A stretch of 64,000 bases of DNA from Polynucleobacter sp. SHI8 (GCF_027944005.1 NZ_AP027204.1:806001-870000); one strand, 5' to 3'. Positions 1 through 8,786 are shown, counted from the stretch's first letter. Notes: generated by a model from the letters alone, not told the origin. Program-made: numbers and translations.

Positions 1-10
1 TGCGAGTGGC

Positions 11-541
11 TTATTGGGCTCTATTTAAGTGTTGAAATTTTTCAACACATCGTGCAAGACGCTCTGCAGAACAAGAAGTGAAGTCGAACCAAGCTACATT
101 CTCTGGATCACTTGCAATACCCTCAGATACTGGCTCAAGTAAGTAAGCAAAGTCGATGTGAAGGTGTTCGGGTTCGTCCTTTTTTGGGTTAGCTGGAATG
201 ACATGAACATCAATATCAATTGGTAAATCAATCTTCCACAAAGATGATGGGATGGATTGCCAACCTGTCTCTTCAGCAACTTCTCGAATAGCCCCCTCCA
301 GTGGAGATTCGCCAGGGTCGATATGCCCCCCTGGCTGAAACCATTCTTTAATATATCGATGATGAATTAAGAGCATCTTTTCATTCCGAATCAAAATACC
401 GCTACCGGTGATATGACCAGGTAAAAGATGACGAGGAAATGGATCAGTAACTACCTCTAAAAAGCGTGTTTTCTCGAGAAGTTTTGGCGCTTCTATTGGA
501 AAAGCCAAACAATATTCTTGAATGACACGCCACATATGCAT
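11..541 (-). CDS. Nudix hydrolase family protein
   Basis: A 176-residue soluble protein with a complete Nudix box at residues 72-94 (G72, E78, R86-E87, E90-E91, G93), so it should hydrolyse a nucleoside diphosphate linked to another group with a divalent metal held by the box glutamates. The substrate cannot be read from the sequence. The start codon lies directly after the stop of the upstream ygiQ gene on the same strand, which suggests translational coupling. There is no signal peptide or membrane segment. The family call is firm because all box residues are present; the biological role is open, and a house-cleaning function is only a family-level guess. Confidence 0.88.
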   Translation of the reverse strand: MHMWRVIQEYCLAFPIEAPKLLEKTRFLEVVTDPFPRHLLPGHITGSGILIRNEKMLLIHHRYIKEWFQPGGHIDPGESPLEGAIREVAEETGWQSIPSSLWKIDLPIDIDVHVIPANPKKDEPEHLHIDFAYLLEPVSEGIASDPENVAWFDFTSCSAERLARCVEKFQHLNRAQ

Positions 542-2866
542 TTACTTTTTCCGAGTTGAGCGAATGCCTGGACGAGGTGGTAAGCCAGTGTGTTGTGTCA
601 ACATACTTCCCTTAGATGGTCGACTGGAAGATCGTTTCTCATTTTCTGGGATAGTAAAGTCGCGGGGATTATTGACTGTTTTTGAACCAATTCGTGTCCG
701 ACTGGCAAGGTTTGCGCCTGCAACTGCCGTTGAATTTTTTCTACGCGCACTTTGATAAGTGCCATCTGTTTTTGGTTGATAGCTCGGAATCAATTGATGC
801 TTACCATTACCAATTAAATCAGCACGCCCCATTTTTTTGAGAGCCTCACGCAGGAGTGGCCAGTTATTGGCATCATGGTAGCGTAAAAACGCTTTATGTA
901 AACGACGCCTTTTTTCTCCGCGAACAATATCAACTGTTTCACTATCGCGAGTCACCTTACGCAGAGGATTTTTGTTGGTATGGTACATAGCAGTAGCAGT
1001 TGCCATTGGAGAAGGGTAGAAAGTTTGCACTTGATCTGCCCGAAAGCCATTGGACTTTAACCACATCGCAAGATGCATCATATCTTCATCGCTTGTGCCG
1101 GGATGGGCTGCAATAAAGTAGGGTATCAAAAATTGTTCTTTACCAGCTTCTTTAGAGAATTTATCAAAGAGCTCTTTAAATCGGTCATAGCTACCGATAC
1201 CAGGTTTCATCATTTTATCGAGTGGGCCTGATTCAGTATGTTCGGGAGCAATCTTAAGATATCCCCCTACGTGATGCGTCACGAGTTCTTTGATATAGGC
1301 CGGGGCTTTAATTGCAAGGTCATAGCGTACACCTGAACTGATTAAGATTTTCTTGACACCTTTAATACCTCGCGCTCTGCGATATAACTGAATCAATGGT
1401 GTGTGATCGGTATTTAGATTTGGGCAAACATCAGGAAATACACAAGAAGGTTTACGGCAATGGGCTTCAATTTCAGGTGATTTACAGGCAATGCGATACA
1501 TATTCGCTGTTGGACCACCAAGATCAGAAATCACACCCGTAAATCCTGGAACTTTGTCTCGTATGTCTTCAATCTCGCGGATGATGGAATCAGAAGATCT
1601 ATTTTGGATGATGCGACCTTCATGTTCTGTAATTGAACAGAAGGTACAGCCGCCAAAGCATCCACGCATGATATTGACAGAAAAACGAATCATTTCCCAA
1701 GCGGGGATTTTCGCATCGCCATAGACGGGATGCGGAGCCCTAGCATAAGGTTGATCAAAGACAAAGTCCATTTCTTCAGTGGTCAGTGGGATGGGCGGTG
1801 GATTTAACCAAACATCTCTAATGGATGCACCTTCACCATGCTGCTGCACCAGTGCGCGAGCATTACCTGGGTTCGTCTCCAAATGCAAAACACGATTGGC
1901 ATGTGCATAAAGAACGGCATCACGTTTAACTGCTTCATAACTAGGAAGTCGAATGACGGTGGTATCACGGTGTAACTTTTGTTTCTTAGGTATTTGAAAC
2001 TGAATCGGTTGTTCAGTGACATTTTTTTGATCAGTGGAATCAGATTTAGCACAAGTTTCACCTTGAGCAGCTGCTTGTTCATCTGGCATTAAATAAGGAT
2101 TAATTGGGGCATCAATCTTGCCAGGTTCATCCACTTCAGATGAATCAATTTCTAAAAAGTCTTTGGCAGAGGTGCGACGAATAAATGCCGTACCTCTTAT
2201 ATCGGTGATATCTTGAATCTTTTCCCCATGAGAAAGACGATGGGTGATTTCCACTAAAGCGCGTTCGGCATTGCCGAAGAGCAAAATATCTGCTTTTGCA
2301 TCTACCAAGATAGATCTGCGAACCTTGTCTTGCCAATAATCGTAATGGGCGATTCTTCTTAAGGAAGCTTCAATACCACCCATAATGATGGGGGTTTGTG
2401 GGTAAGCTTCTTTACAACGTTGTGCGTATACTAAAGAACAGCGATCAGGGCGCTTACCACTCATGCCCCCAGCAGTATAAGCATCATCTTTACGAATTTT
2501 TCGATCAGCGGTATAACCATTAATCATGGAGTCCATGTTGCCAGCAGTCACACCAAAATACAAATTAGGTTCGCCTAGGATCTTGAATGGATCTGCAGAC
2601 TGCCAATCAGGTTGTGAAATAATTCCTACCCGAAATCCTTGAGATTCAAGAAGTCTGCCAATAATCGCCATGCCGAAGCTTGGGTGATCTACATAAGCAT
2701 CGCCTGTTACAAGAATGATGTCGCAACTATCCCAACCTAATGTATCCATTTCTTTTTTGGACATTGGCAAAAACGGGGCGCGCCCGTAACACTCAGCCCA
2801 AAATTTCGGATAAGAATTAAGATGGGGCGCAGAGGGAATCGAAAATAGTGTGCGCGGAGCGTTCAT
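542..2866 (-). CDS. ygiQ: YgiQ-type radical SAM protein
   Basis: A 774-residue protein with the YgiQ layout: an N-terminal UPF0313 domain, then a radical SAM core whose cluster motif C403-x3-C407-x2-C410 reads CFGGCTFC, then a basic C-terminal tail. The three cysteines should bind a [4Fe-4S] cluster that cleaves S-adenosylmethionine. The substrate of the YgiQ family is not established. The tail after about residue 700 is rich in Ser, Arg and Lys and looks disordered. Transcribed leftward with the Nudix gene immediately downstream, as one unit. The ATG at 2866 is the natural start, since the N-terminal sequence is typical of the family. Confidence 0.9.
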   Translation of the reverse strand: MNAPRTLFSIPSAPHLNSYPKFWAECYGRAPFLPMSKKEMDTLGWDSCDIILVTGDAYVDHPSFGMAIIGRLLESQGFRVGIISQPDWQSADPFKILGEPNLYFGVTAGNMDSMINGYTADRKIRKDDAYTAGGMSGKRPDRCSLVYAQRCKEAYPQTPIIMGGIEASLRRIAHYDYWQDKVRRSILVDAKADILLFGNAERALVEITHRLSHGEKIQDITDIRGTAFIRRTSAKDFLEIDSSEVDEPGKIDAPINPYLMPDEQAAAQGETCAKSDSTDQKNVTEQPIQFQIPKKQKLHRDTTVIRLPSYEAVKRDAVLYAHANRVLHLETNPGNARALVQQHGEGASIRDVWLNPPPIPLTTEEMDFVFDQPYARAPHPVYGDAKIPAWEMIRFSVNIMRGCFGGCTFCSITEHEGRIIQNRSSDSIIREIEDIRDKVPGFTGVISDLGGPTANMYRIACKSPEIEAHCRKPSCVFPDVCPNLNTDHTPLIQLYRRARGIKGVKKILISSGVRYDLAIKAPAYIKELVTHHVGGYLKIAPEHTESGPLDKMMKPGIGSYDRFKELFDKFSKEAGKEQFLIPYFIAAHPGTSDEDMMHLAMWLKSNGFRADQVQTFYPSPMATATAMYHTNKNPLRKVTRDSETVDIVRGEKRRRLHKAFLRYHDANNWPLLREALKKMGRADLIGNGKHQLIPSYQPKTDGTYQSARRKNSTAVAGANLASRTRIGSKTVNNPRDFTIPENEKRSSSRPSKGSMLTQHTGLPPRPGIRSTRKK

Positions 2867-2971
2867 AGTGCGTTATTTTAAGCGATTCTAGGCTTTTATG
2901 CCTATCTAAATGATTTATCATGAAAAATCATGTAACCTTTTCATTTGAATAAGTTGATGATCCAAATCGAT

Positions 2972-4516
2972 ATGACGAGTTTTTTTACACAATTTCGTAT
3001 TTACTTTGTATTAGTGCTTCTAACTCTTTCGGGTTGTGCAAGTCAACAAACCAAGGTAAACCAATCGCGACAGATATTTGCAATGGGTAATTTACCTGCA
3101 GCTTCTGCTGCAATTGAGCAGTCCATCCCATCAAAAAATAATGTCTATAACCTAGAACAGGGCAGCATTTTGCGTTTGATGGGCACCTATCGCCTGGCAC
3201 AAAGTAATGCTGAATTTTTGGCAGCAGATAACCTCCTGCGTCAAAACGAGTTAACGCGCTCTACGATTAAATCCTCTTTGTCTAACGTTAGCGGTTATTT
3301 CCTGGCGGAGGGAATTGGGAAGGATTACATCATGAAGGGGTTCGAGGGGACGATGTTGGCTTACTCGATTGCATTGAATCATGTCTTACTAGGAGATTGG
3401 GATAACGCGCGTGTTGAAGTGATGAAAATGGTTAAACGTGAGCAAGATATTGCGAGCTTTAATGATGTGAAGTATCAAGCCCTTGCAGAGGCTAGGAACA
3501 AGGGAATTAATGGTATGCAGGGAACTGTCGATAATCGGATATTTCAAGGAAATCCGATGATTAATGGCTATCCGGTCAATTCGATTTCCGACCCACAAAC
3601 CTTGAGTTTGAAAAACTCCTATCAAAGTGCCGCAGCACATTACTTAGCAGGTTTTATTTTTGAAAAATTACGCGAGCCTTCTTTAGCGGCACCAGGTTAT
3701 CGTCAGGCTATTGAGTTACGTCCTGACCTGCCATTTTTGCAAGAAGGATTAAAAAACCTGGACGCAAATATCAATAAGCCTATCAACACAACACCCAATG
3801 GCACAACGGATACCTTATTTATTGTGGAGACGGGGTTTTTACCTTTTATCGATAACTTTAAATCGAGTATTCCGATTCCGATTGGAGGTCAAATTCGTTT
3901 TGCTACGGTATCTTATCCCTACATCGCTCCAAATACCGAGTTATATAACCCTGGGCAAGTTGCCATTCGGGGTCAATTGGTTAATTTGAGTATGGTCACT
4001 AGTGTTGACAGTATGGCGAGGCGTGATCTACGAGATGAAATGCCTGGTTATATGATTCGTGGCGCTAGTCGAGCAGTGGCACAAGTATTGGCTCAAGTAG
4101 GCACTCAGCGCGCTGTTCAGGGAAATAATCCTAACAATTCCAATCAAGCTACTTTGGGGGCGATTGCAGGTCTGATTACTGGACTAACGATGGCTGAGAT
4201 TAGTTCGGCAGATGTTCGGCATTGGTCTAATTTGCCAGCAAACGTATTTTTAGCTAGGGCACAAATCCCTAATGGTACTCAAGATTTACTCATTCGTGTT
4301 CCTGGCGGGGCAATGGTCGGACGACAAATTAGCTTTCAGGGTGATAAAAACATTGTTTATATACGTGTTTTTCGAGATCGAGCAAGTATCATGTCGAGTA
4401 ATGATATTCAGGCTGGTTATGGAGCAATTGGACAACCGATCTCTTTTGTCCTTAAAAACCCTGCGGCACCTATAATTCCACCAGGAAGTCAACCAATGTT
4501 AGAGATTAAACGTTGA
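2972..4516 (+). CDS. COG3014-like outer-membrane lipoprotein
   Basis: About 514 residues with a lipoprotein signal (hydrophobic stretch then LSGC lipobox), so it should be lipidated and exported. The body has TPR-like helical stretches (for example around the AAHYLAGFIFEKLREP segment), a glycine/alanine-rich hydrophobic helix near residue 400, and a beta-rich C-terminus. I recognise it as the COG3014 type often found beside ycfL and lpoB; the molecular function is unknown. It is the first of four exported proteins in a row. Start choice is uncertain: TTG 2945, ATG 2957 and ATG 2972 are in frame and none has a good ribosome binding site. I chose 2972 because it gives a normal lipoprotein signal length. 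Confidence 0.75.
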   Translation: MTSFFTQFRIYFVLVLLTLSGCASQQTKVNQSRQIFAMGNLPAASAAIEQSIPSKNNVYNLEQGSILRLMGTYRLAQSNAEFLAADNLLRQNELTRSTIKSSLSNVSGYFLAEGIGKDYIMKGFEGTMLAYSIALNHVLLGDWDNARVEVMKMVKREQDIASFNDVKYQALAEARNKGINGMQGTVDNRIFQGNPMINGYPVNSISDPQTLSLKNSYQSAAAHYLAGFIFEKLREPSLAAPGYRQAIELRPDLPFLQEGLKNLDANINKPINTTPNGTTDTLFIVETGFLPFIDNFKSSIPIPIGGQIRFATVSYPYIAPNTELYNPGQVAIRGQLVNLSMVTSVDSMARRDLRDEMPGYMIRGASRAVAQVLAQVGTQRAVQGNNPNNSNQATLGAIAGLITGLTMAEISSADVRHWSNLPANVFLARAQIPNGTQDLLIRVPGGAMVGRQISFQGDKNIVYIRVFRDRASIMSSNDIQAGYGAIGQPISFVLKNPAAPIIPPGSQPMLEIKR

Positions 4517-4567
4517 TATGTTAGATTTGTTAAATATTAATTTGAATTATTTGAAAGTGGTGCTTGT

Positions 4568-4927
4568 ATGAAAATAGGCAAACTTATAAATTTGGCTACA
4601 TTATTTGCGGTAGTGTTTCTTGCGTCGTGTTCCTCTTATATTGATAAGCATTCTGTCAGAATGGGTAAGACGGGAGATATCAAGATTCAGGATATGAAGA
4701 GTTTTGATCGTAATGGCCTTTTGGTTGCTCAGGCAACGCTTAAAAATAATGGCAATTCAAAACCTGTTCAGTATCGCTTCCAATGGTTTGGAGATAAAGG
4801 TGAAAGAGTTTGGGGTGATGAAGCATGGAAGCCATTGGTTATTCCGGAAGGGCGAACAGCAATGATTGAGGGTGTGGCGCCGAATTTGGAAGCTTCTGAA
4901 TATAAAATTGAATTAGATTCGTATTAA
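4568..4927 (+). CDS. YcfL-like lipoprotein (DUF1425)
   Basis: A 119-residue small lipoprotein: n-region MKIGK, hydrophobic core, and lipobox LASC with the lipidated Cys near residue 21. The rest is a compact beta-rich domain like E. coli YcfL, with the conserved run around VQYRFQWFGDKG. In E. coli ycfL lies next to lpoB, and the same pair is seen here, followed 17 bases later by the LpoB-like gene. Its function is not known in any organism I can name; the association with the LpoB-type protein points to the cell envelope and perhaps peptidoglycan synthesis control. Confidence 0.78.
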   Translation: MKIGKLINLATLFAVVFLASCSSYIDKHSVRMGKTGDIKIQDMKSFDRNGLLVAQATLKNNGNSKPVQYRFQWFGDKGERVWGDEAWKPLVIPEGRTAMIEGVAPNLEASEYKIELDSY

Positions 4928-4944
4928 TCAAGATTGAGGACATT

Positions 4945-5529
4945 ATGCAAACACGTTACGTAAAGCTTGGATTGATTGGCGCAACTAGTTTAGTTTTAGT
5001 TGCTTGCTCTTCACCTCCAAAAGTATCTTATGTAGATCCTAATAAGATTGAGACTATCTCTGCCGAATATGGTGTGAATGATTTGCAGGTGTTGGCGGAA
5101 TCGATGACAAGATCGTTGTTGCAAACACGTGTGATTATGAATTCACCGACACCACCGATCATTACAGTGGCGCCAGTAAAAAACAAAACAAATGAGTATA
5201 TCGATACTAATTTGATAACGAATAAGATTGAAACCCAACTGCTCAAAAGTGGACAGGTCCGTTTTGCTGTAAAGGCGACAGATATGTCGAATCAAACTGG
5301 CGAGTTAACGCGTCAAAATTCTGGCATGTACAAAAAAGAGACAGCAGCTAAGATTGGCAATATGGATGGGGCGCAGTACCGTATTGAAGGTGATATAAGC
5401 TCCATTATTAAGGCTGATAAAAATATTAAGGATGTTTACTATGTTTTGACTCTACGCTTGATTAATAATGAATCAGGAACGTATGAGTGGCAAGACGAGA
5501 AAGAAATCAGAAAGCAGCAACGCCGTTAA
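4945..5529 (+). CDS. lpoB: LpoB-like penicillin-binding protein activator lipoprotein
   Basis: A 194-residue lipoprotein with a short signal and lipobox LVAC. The mature part matches the LpoB/CsgG-like fold pattern: a paired helix (around SMTRSLLQTRVI), a central strand (PPIITVAPVKN), the NKIETQLLKSG helix and the YRIEGDISSI strand. In E. coli LpoB is an outer-membrane lipoprotein that reaches the bifunctional synthase PBP1b and stimulates it. Here it lies between the YcfL-like gene and another exported protein. The long disordered N-terminal linker of the E. coli protein is short in this version, so whether it can span the periplasm to a synthase is open. A shine-Dalgarno GAGGA precedes ATG 4945. 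Confidence 0.78.
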   Translation: MQTRYVKLGLIGATSLVLVACSSPPKVSYVDPNKIETISAEYGVNDLQVLAESMTRSLLQTRVIMNSPTPPIITVAPVKNKTNEYIDTNLITNKIETQLLKSGQVRFAVKATDMSNQTGELTRQNSGMYKKETAAKIGNMDGAQYRIEGDISSIIKADKNIKDVYYVLTLRLINNESGTYEWQDEKEIRKQQRR

Positions 5530-5609
5530 CAATTTCAAATTGTCATTTATTTGTCAATAAGAATTAACAAACCCCCAATACACTGATCTTATTTATATTG
5601 GAGGTTTTC

Positions 5610-6365
5610 ATGAAATCAAGCAAGTTAGCACTTATCGTATCTTTAGTTGTATTTGGTTCCACTGCTTTTGCACAGTCTGCACCAAGCAAAGTGGTTACTG
5701 TGAACGAAGGTAATCCAGTTGTTCGTACACAAGACAATTACAACATTCCAAAGACAACACCACGTATTATTAACACTTTAGCTGTTCCACAAATTGGTTA
5801 TATAACTGGTGCTGCATCAGATGTTAAAGGTGTTAGCGTTGCAGATTTAAATTCAGTGACAGCAGGTGTACGAGATGTTTTGGCCAAGAATGGTTACTCT
5901 GTTCTTGAAACAAAATCAATGGACAAAAAAGTTGTTGATGCATCTACTCCTGAAGCACGTGTTCAAGACGCGGTTTCCAATATGAGTGGTAATTTTGCAA
6001 ATGCTGCTTTTGTTTTGGTTGGTACGGTTATGAAGGTTTCTTCAGTAAACTCAGATAATTATGTTTATGGCGATGACCAGAAGTTAATCAACAAAGGTTA
6101 TACATCGACAGTTAAGTTTGATGTGATTGATTATGATACGAAAAAAGTTGTTACTTCATTTAATGCGCGTGGCACAGGAATGGATACTGCAACTGCCAAA
6201 GGTTTCAACCGTAATCAAGTTCTCAAGTCAGCAACTGATTCATTAGGTAATGATGTTGTGAAGCAATTAAAAAATGCTGGCATCAATCCTAACAATTCAG
6301 ATCTGAAAGTAATGGGTAAAGATGCTCCGGCACCAAAGACATTTGTTGAGCCAGTGAAGAAGTAA
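5610..6365 (+). CDS. Exported protein of unknown function, possibly CsgG/LpoB-like
   Basis: A 251-residue protein with a clean Sec signal peptide (about 21 residues, ending AFA before QS), so it is periplasmic or secreted rather than lipidated. It contains alternating helix and strand segments (DLNSVTAGVRDVLAKNGYSV; FANAAFVLVGTVMKV; STVKFDVIDYDTKKVV) that resemble the CsgG/LpoB-type domain of the preceding gene, but I do not recognise a named family with certainty. The start at ATG 5610 is chosen over an upstream TTG because a strong GGAGG (5600-5604) sits five bases before it. It follows the lpoB-like gene by 80 bases and ends at a strong terminator hairpin. Confidence 0.6.
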   Translation: MKSSKLALIVSLVVFGSTAFAQSAPSKVVTVNEGNPVVRTQDNYNIPKTTPRIINTLAVPQIGYITGAASDVKGVSVADLNSVTAGVRDVLAKNGYSVLETKSMDKKVVDASTPEARVQDAVSNMSGNFANAAFVLVGTVMKVSSVNSDNYVYGDDQKLINKGYTSTVKFDVIDYDTKKVVTSFNARGTGMDTATAKGFNRNQVLKSATDSLGNDVVKQLKNAGINPNNSDLKVMGKDAPAPKTFVEPVKK

Positions 6366-6377
6366 GAATCTTATATA

Positions 6378-6408
6378 AAAAAAGCCAGACGCTTTGTCTG
6401 GCTTTTTT
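6378..6408. terminator. Bidirectional rho-independent terminator
   Basis: Perfect 13-base inverted repeat (6378-6390 and 6396-6408) around a five-base loop, with A-run on one side and T-run on the other. It sits between two convergent genes, the exported protein ending at 6365 and lexA ending at 6412, so it can stop both transcripts. Confidence 0.92.
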
Positions 6409-6411
6409 ATT

Positions 6412-7086
6412 TTACAAGCCGTTCGGCCTAATGAGTCCAACCGCTAGACCTTCAATCGAAAAATCTCTGCCATCATTCTCAATAATGATGGGGTCAAAAT
6501 CAGGGTTTTCTGCAATGAGTTGGATTTGAACACCCTTGCTCGTTCTTGTTTTAAGCCAACGTTTCACCGTGACCTCATCTTCGATGCGCGCAACAACGAT
6601 ATCTCCATTGCGTGCTTCTGATGCTTTTTTGACAGCCAAATAGTCACCATCTAAAATTCCAGCATCTCTCATACTTAGACCTTTTACTTTTAATAAGTAA
6701 TCAGCGCCTTGAGAAAATAATGAAGGATCAACTGGAACTTGTTTTTCAATATGTTCCATCGCCAAAATGGGAGATCCAGCTGCCACTCTGCCGATGAGCG
6801 GTAGCGTTAGTTGTGCAATCATCTGGGAAGGTAAGTGGAGTTGCTTGGCTGTTTGACGAATCGATTCGCGAAGACGGATTCCTCTGGAGGTTCCCGGACT
6901 TAATTCAAGATACCCTTTTTTAGCAAGTGCTTTTAAATGTTCTTCAGCGGCATTGGCAGAAGCAAAACCTAATTTTTGAGCAATTTCTGATCGGGTAGGA
7001 GGAGCTCCATTTTCAGCGATCGAGTCATGAACAAGTTGCAAAATTTCTTCTTGTCGAGCAGTTAATTTGGGGAGAGTCTGATCCAT
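6412..7086 (-). CDS. lexA: LexA, SOS response repressor and self-cleaving protease
   Basis: A 224-residue LexA. The N-terminal winged helix (about residues 1-70) binds SOS operators; the C-terminal peptidase domain carries the cleavage site A103-G104 and the catalytic pair S138 (in GLSMRD) and K175 (in VTVKRW). RecA filaments trigger self-cleavage after DNA damage, which relieves repression. All key residues are present, so the protein should be fully functional. Its own promoter contains a perfect LexA box over the -10 element, so it is autoregulated. It is a single gene, with the ribosomal operon on the other side of the shared promoter region. Confidence 0.97.
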   Translation of the reverse strand: MDQTLPKLTARQEEILQLVHDSIAENGAPPTRSEIAQKLGFASANAAEEHLKALAKKGYLELSPGTSRGIRLRESIRQTAKQLHLPSQMIAQLTLPLIGRVAAGSPILAMEHIEKQVPVDPSLFSQGADYLLKVKGLSMRDAGILDGDYLAVKKASEARNGDIVVARIEDEVTVKRWLKTRTSKGVQIQLIAENPDFDPIIIENDGRDFSIEGLAVGLIRPNGL

Positions 7087-7116
7087 GAGATATTTTCACC
7101 TGACTTTATATACACA

Positions 7117-7132
7117 CTGTTATTATATACAG
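7117..7132. promoter_or_regulatory. LexA operator (SOS box)
   Basis: CTGTTATTATATACAG, a 16-base match to the CTGT-N8-ACAG consensus with an all A/T spacer. It lies 31-46 bases upstream of the lexA start and contains the -10 hexamer of the lexA promoter, the usual geometry for repression by blocking polymerase. Confidence 0.93.
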
Positions 7133-7151
7133 ATAGTACGCATAAGTACAA
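7122..7151 (-). promoter_or_regulatory. Sigma-70 promoter of lexA
   Basis: On the minus strand TTGTAC (7151-7146) and a consensus TATAAT (7127-7122) are separated by 18 bases. The -10 is inside the LexA box. Good match to the sigma-70 consensus. Confidence 0.78.
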
Positions 7152-7188
7152 GTTTTTTATAGCTAAAGTGTATAAATTCAAAAACGAC

Positions 7189-7217
7189 TTGGTTAAATTG
7201 CGGTTATTTGTTAGAAT
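7189..7217 (+). promoter_or_regulatory. Sigma-70 promoter of the rpsF operon
   Basis: TTGGTT (7189-7194) and TAGAAT (7212-7217) with 17-base spacing, facing rpsF. It implies a leader of about 100 bases before the rpsF start. That leader is where S6/S18 feedback could act, but I could not identify the known S6:S18 binding structure in it. Confidence 0.65.
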
Positions 7218-7326
7218 GTGAGGCTAAATTGCATTTTGCAATTATTTAATTTTCACCCTTGCTACACTGACTATTCCTAAACAGGGAATTGACGCCCAGG
7301 TAGCTATTAACCATAAGGAGTGTTTG

Positions 7327-7695
7327 ATGCGTCATTACGAAATCGTATTTATCGTCCATCCGGACCAAAGCGAGCAAGTGCCCGCGATGATTGACCGTTA
7401 CAAAGCTGTACTAACTGCAGCAAATGGTAAGGTTCATCGCATTGAAGATTGGGGTCGTCGTCAGATGGCTTACATGATCAATAAATTAGCAAAAGCCCAT
7501 TATGTTTGTATGAATATTGAGTGTGATCAGGCTACGCTTGCTGAACTTGAACATGCTTTTAAATTTAATGATGCTGTTTTGCGTCATTTAATTATTCAGA
7601 TGAAAAAAGCTGAAACTGAGCCTTCGATCATGATGAAAGAAGTTCAGCGTGAAGAGTCTCGTAAAAATCAACAAGTGGAGGCGCCTGCTGCTTAA
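7327..7695 (+). CDS. rpsF: Ribosomal protein S6
   Basis: A 122-residue S6 of the small ribosomal subunit, which binds 16S rRNA together with S18. The ferredoxin-like S6 core (MRHYEIVFIVHPDQ; WGRRQMAYMINK) is complete and the C-terminus ends in a short charged tail. ATG 7327 is chosen over the TTG just before it because AAGGAG (7315-7320) sits six bases upstream. First gene of the rpsF-priB-rpsR-rplI operon; its stop codon overlaps the priB start. Confidence 0.97.
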   Translation: MRHYEIVFIVHPDQSEQVPAMIDRYKAVLTAANGKVHRIEDWGRRQMAYMINKLAKAHYVCMNIECDQATLAELEHAFKFNDAVLRHLIIQMKKAETEPSIMMKEVQREESRKNQQVEAPAA

Positions 7696-8003
7696 TGACG
7701 AAGTCTGGTCAGCCTTTTAATGACTTTCGACTGACAGCTAGATTAGTACATAAAGATACCATTCGTTACACACCAGCAGGTCAAACCGTTCTTGAGTGTC
7801 AATTAGAGTATTCAGGAAACGTGGTTGAAGCAGGAATACAACGAAAAGTAGATTTAAAAATTCTAGCAATTGCAATTGGCCAAGAGGTAAATACCTTAGA
7901 CCAAATGCAAATCGGTGAATTAGGGAATTTTCAAGGATTTATTGCGCACCAGAGTATTCGACGACAAGCTCTCGTCTTTCACATAACTCATATTTCTATT
8001 TAA
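7695..8003 (+). CDS. priB: Primosomal replication protein N (PriB)
   Basis: A 102-residue single OB-fold protein of the PriB type, which binds single-stranded DNA as a dimer and helps PriA restart stalled forks by loading DnaB. OB strands are visible (FRLTARLVHKD; VLECQLEYSG; LGNFQGFIAHQSI). Placement between rpsF and rpsR is the standard place of priB in beta- and gammaproteobacteria. The start overlaps the rpsF stop (TAATG), so translation is coupled. It is more divergent than its neighbours, as is normal for PriB. Confidence 0.88.
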   Translation: MTKSGQPFNDFRLTARLVHKDTIRYTPAGQTVLECQLEYSGNVVEAGIQRKVDLKILAIAIGQEVNTLDQMQIGELGNFQGFIAHQSIRRQALVFHITHISI

Positions 8004-8013
8004 AGGAACTAAC

Positions 8014-8289
8014 ATGGCATTTGGTAAAAAAAATGTAGATCTCAAAAAGAAGCCGGCACAAAACCCGCTTTTTAAACGTAAGCGTTTTTGCCGCTTCACA
8101 GTTGCAAACGTAGTTGAGATCGATTACAAAGATGTAGATACATTAAAAGATTTCATTGGTGAGAATGGCAAGATCACGCCAGCTCGTTTAACAGGTACTA
8201 AAGCTAAATATCAGCGTCAATTAGACACTGCTATCAAGCGTGCGCGTTTTTTAGCGTTTTTACCTTTTACTGATCAACATAAACACTAA
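8014..8289 (+). CDS. rpsR: Ribosomal protein S18
   Basis: A 91-residue S18, the binding partner of S6 on the 30S platform. Highly basic, with the conserved segments FKRKRFCRF, the central IDYKDVDTLK and the C-terminal KYQRQLDTAIKRARFLAFLPF. AAAGGA precedes the start. It has one cysteine in the KRFCRF motif and no zinc ribbon. Third gene of the operon, 10 bases after priB. Confidence 0.97.
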   Translation: MAFGKKNVDLKKKPAQNPLFKRKRFCRFTVANVVEIDYKDVDTLKDFIGENGKITPARLTGTKAKYQRQLDTAIKRARFLAFLPFTDQHKH

Positions 8290-8303
8290 TTGGAGATATA
8301 TTC

Positions 8304-8756
8304 ATGCAAGTCATTCTTCTTGAAAAAGTAGCCAATTTAGGCAATTTAGGTGATGTAGTTCGTGTTAAAGATGGTTTTGCACGTAACTTTTTAATTCCGC
8401 AACGTAAAGCACGTCGTGCTACTGAAACTGCAATTGCTGACTTTGAAGCACGTCGTGCTGAGTTAGAAAAAGTTGCTGCTGAAAAGTTAGCTGTTTGCCA
8501 GGCAATTGGTGAAAAAATGCAAGGTATAGTAGTTGAGATTCATCAAAAAGCTGGTGTTGATGGTCGTTTGTTTGGTTCTGTAACGAACCATGACATTGCT
8601 GAGCAGTTAACACTAAAGGGCTTCACTATTGAAAAAGGTGCTGTGCGCCTGCCAAATGGTCCCCTCAAAGCTGTTGGTGAATACCCAGTTGCAATCGCAT
8701 TGCATACAGATGTAGTTTCTGAAGTAGTTGTAAAAGTTATTGGCGAAGCCGCTTAA
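8304..8756 (+). CDS. rplI: Ribosomal protein L9
   Basis: A 150-residue L9 of the large subunit. The N-terminal domain (MQVILLEKVANLGNLGD) carries the usual motif, a long charged connecting helix spans about residues 40-75, and the C-terminal rRNA-binding domain follows. Length is normal. Fourth gene of the operon, 14 bases after rpsR; dnaB follows within 30 bases. Confidence 0.97.
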   Translation: MQVILLEKVANLGNLGDVVRVKDGFARNFLIPQRKARRATETAIADFEARRAELEKVAAEKLAVCQAIGEKMQGIVVEIHQKAGVDGRLFGSVTNHDIAEQLTLKGFTIEKGAVRLPNGPLKAVGEYPVAIALHTDVVSEVVVKVIGEAA

Positions 8757-8786
8757 TTAACACCTACAATCATTTAGGGAAGACAG

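Noticed and set aside
94..279. Open reading frame of about 60 codons inside the Nudix gene
   Set aside because: Lies on the same strand in another frame, has no ribosome binding site and no family; a shadow of the Nudix gene.
7218..7326. S6:S18-binding riboregulator in the rpsF leader
   Set aside because: The region is leader-like and has a small five-pair hairpin (7273-7289), but I could not find the known S6:S18 RNA structure, so I do not annotate it.
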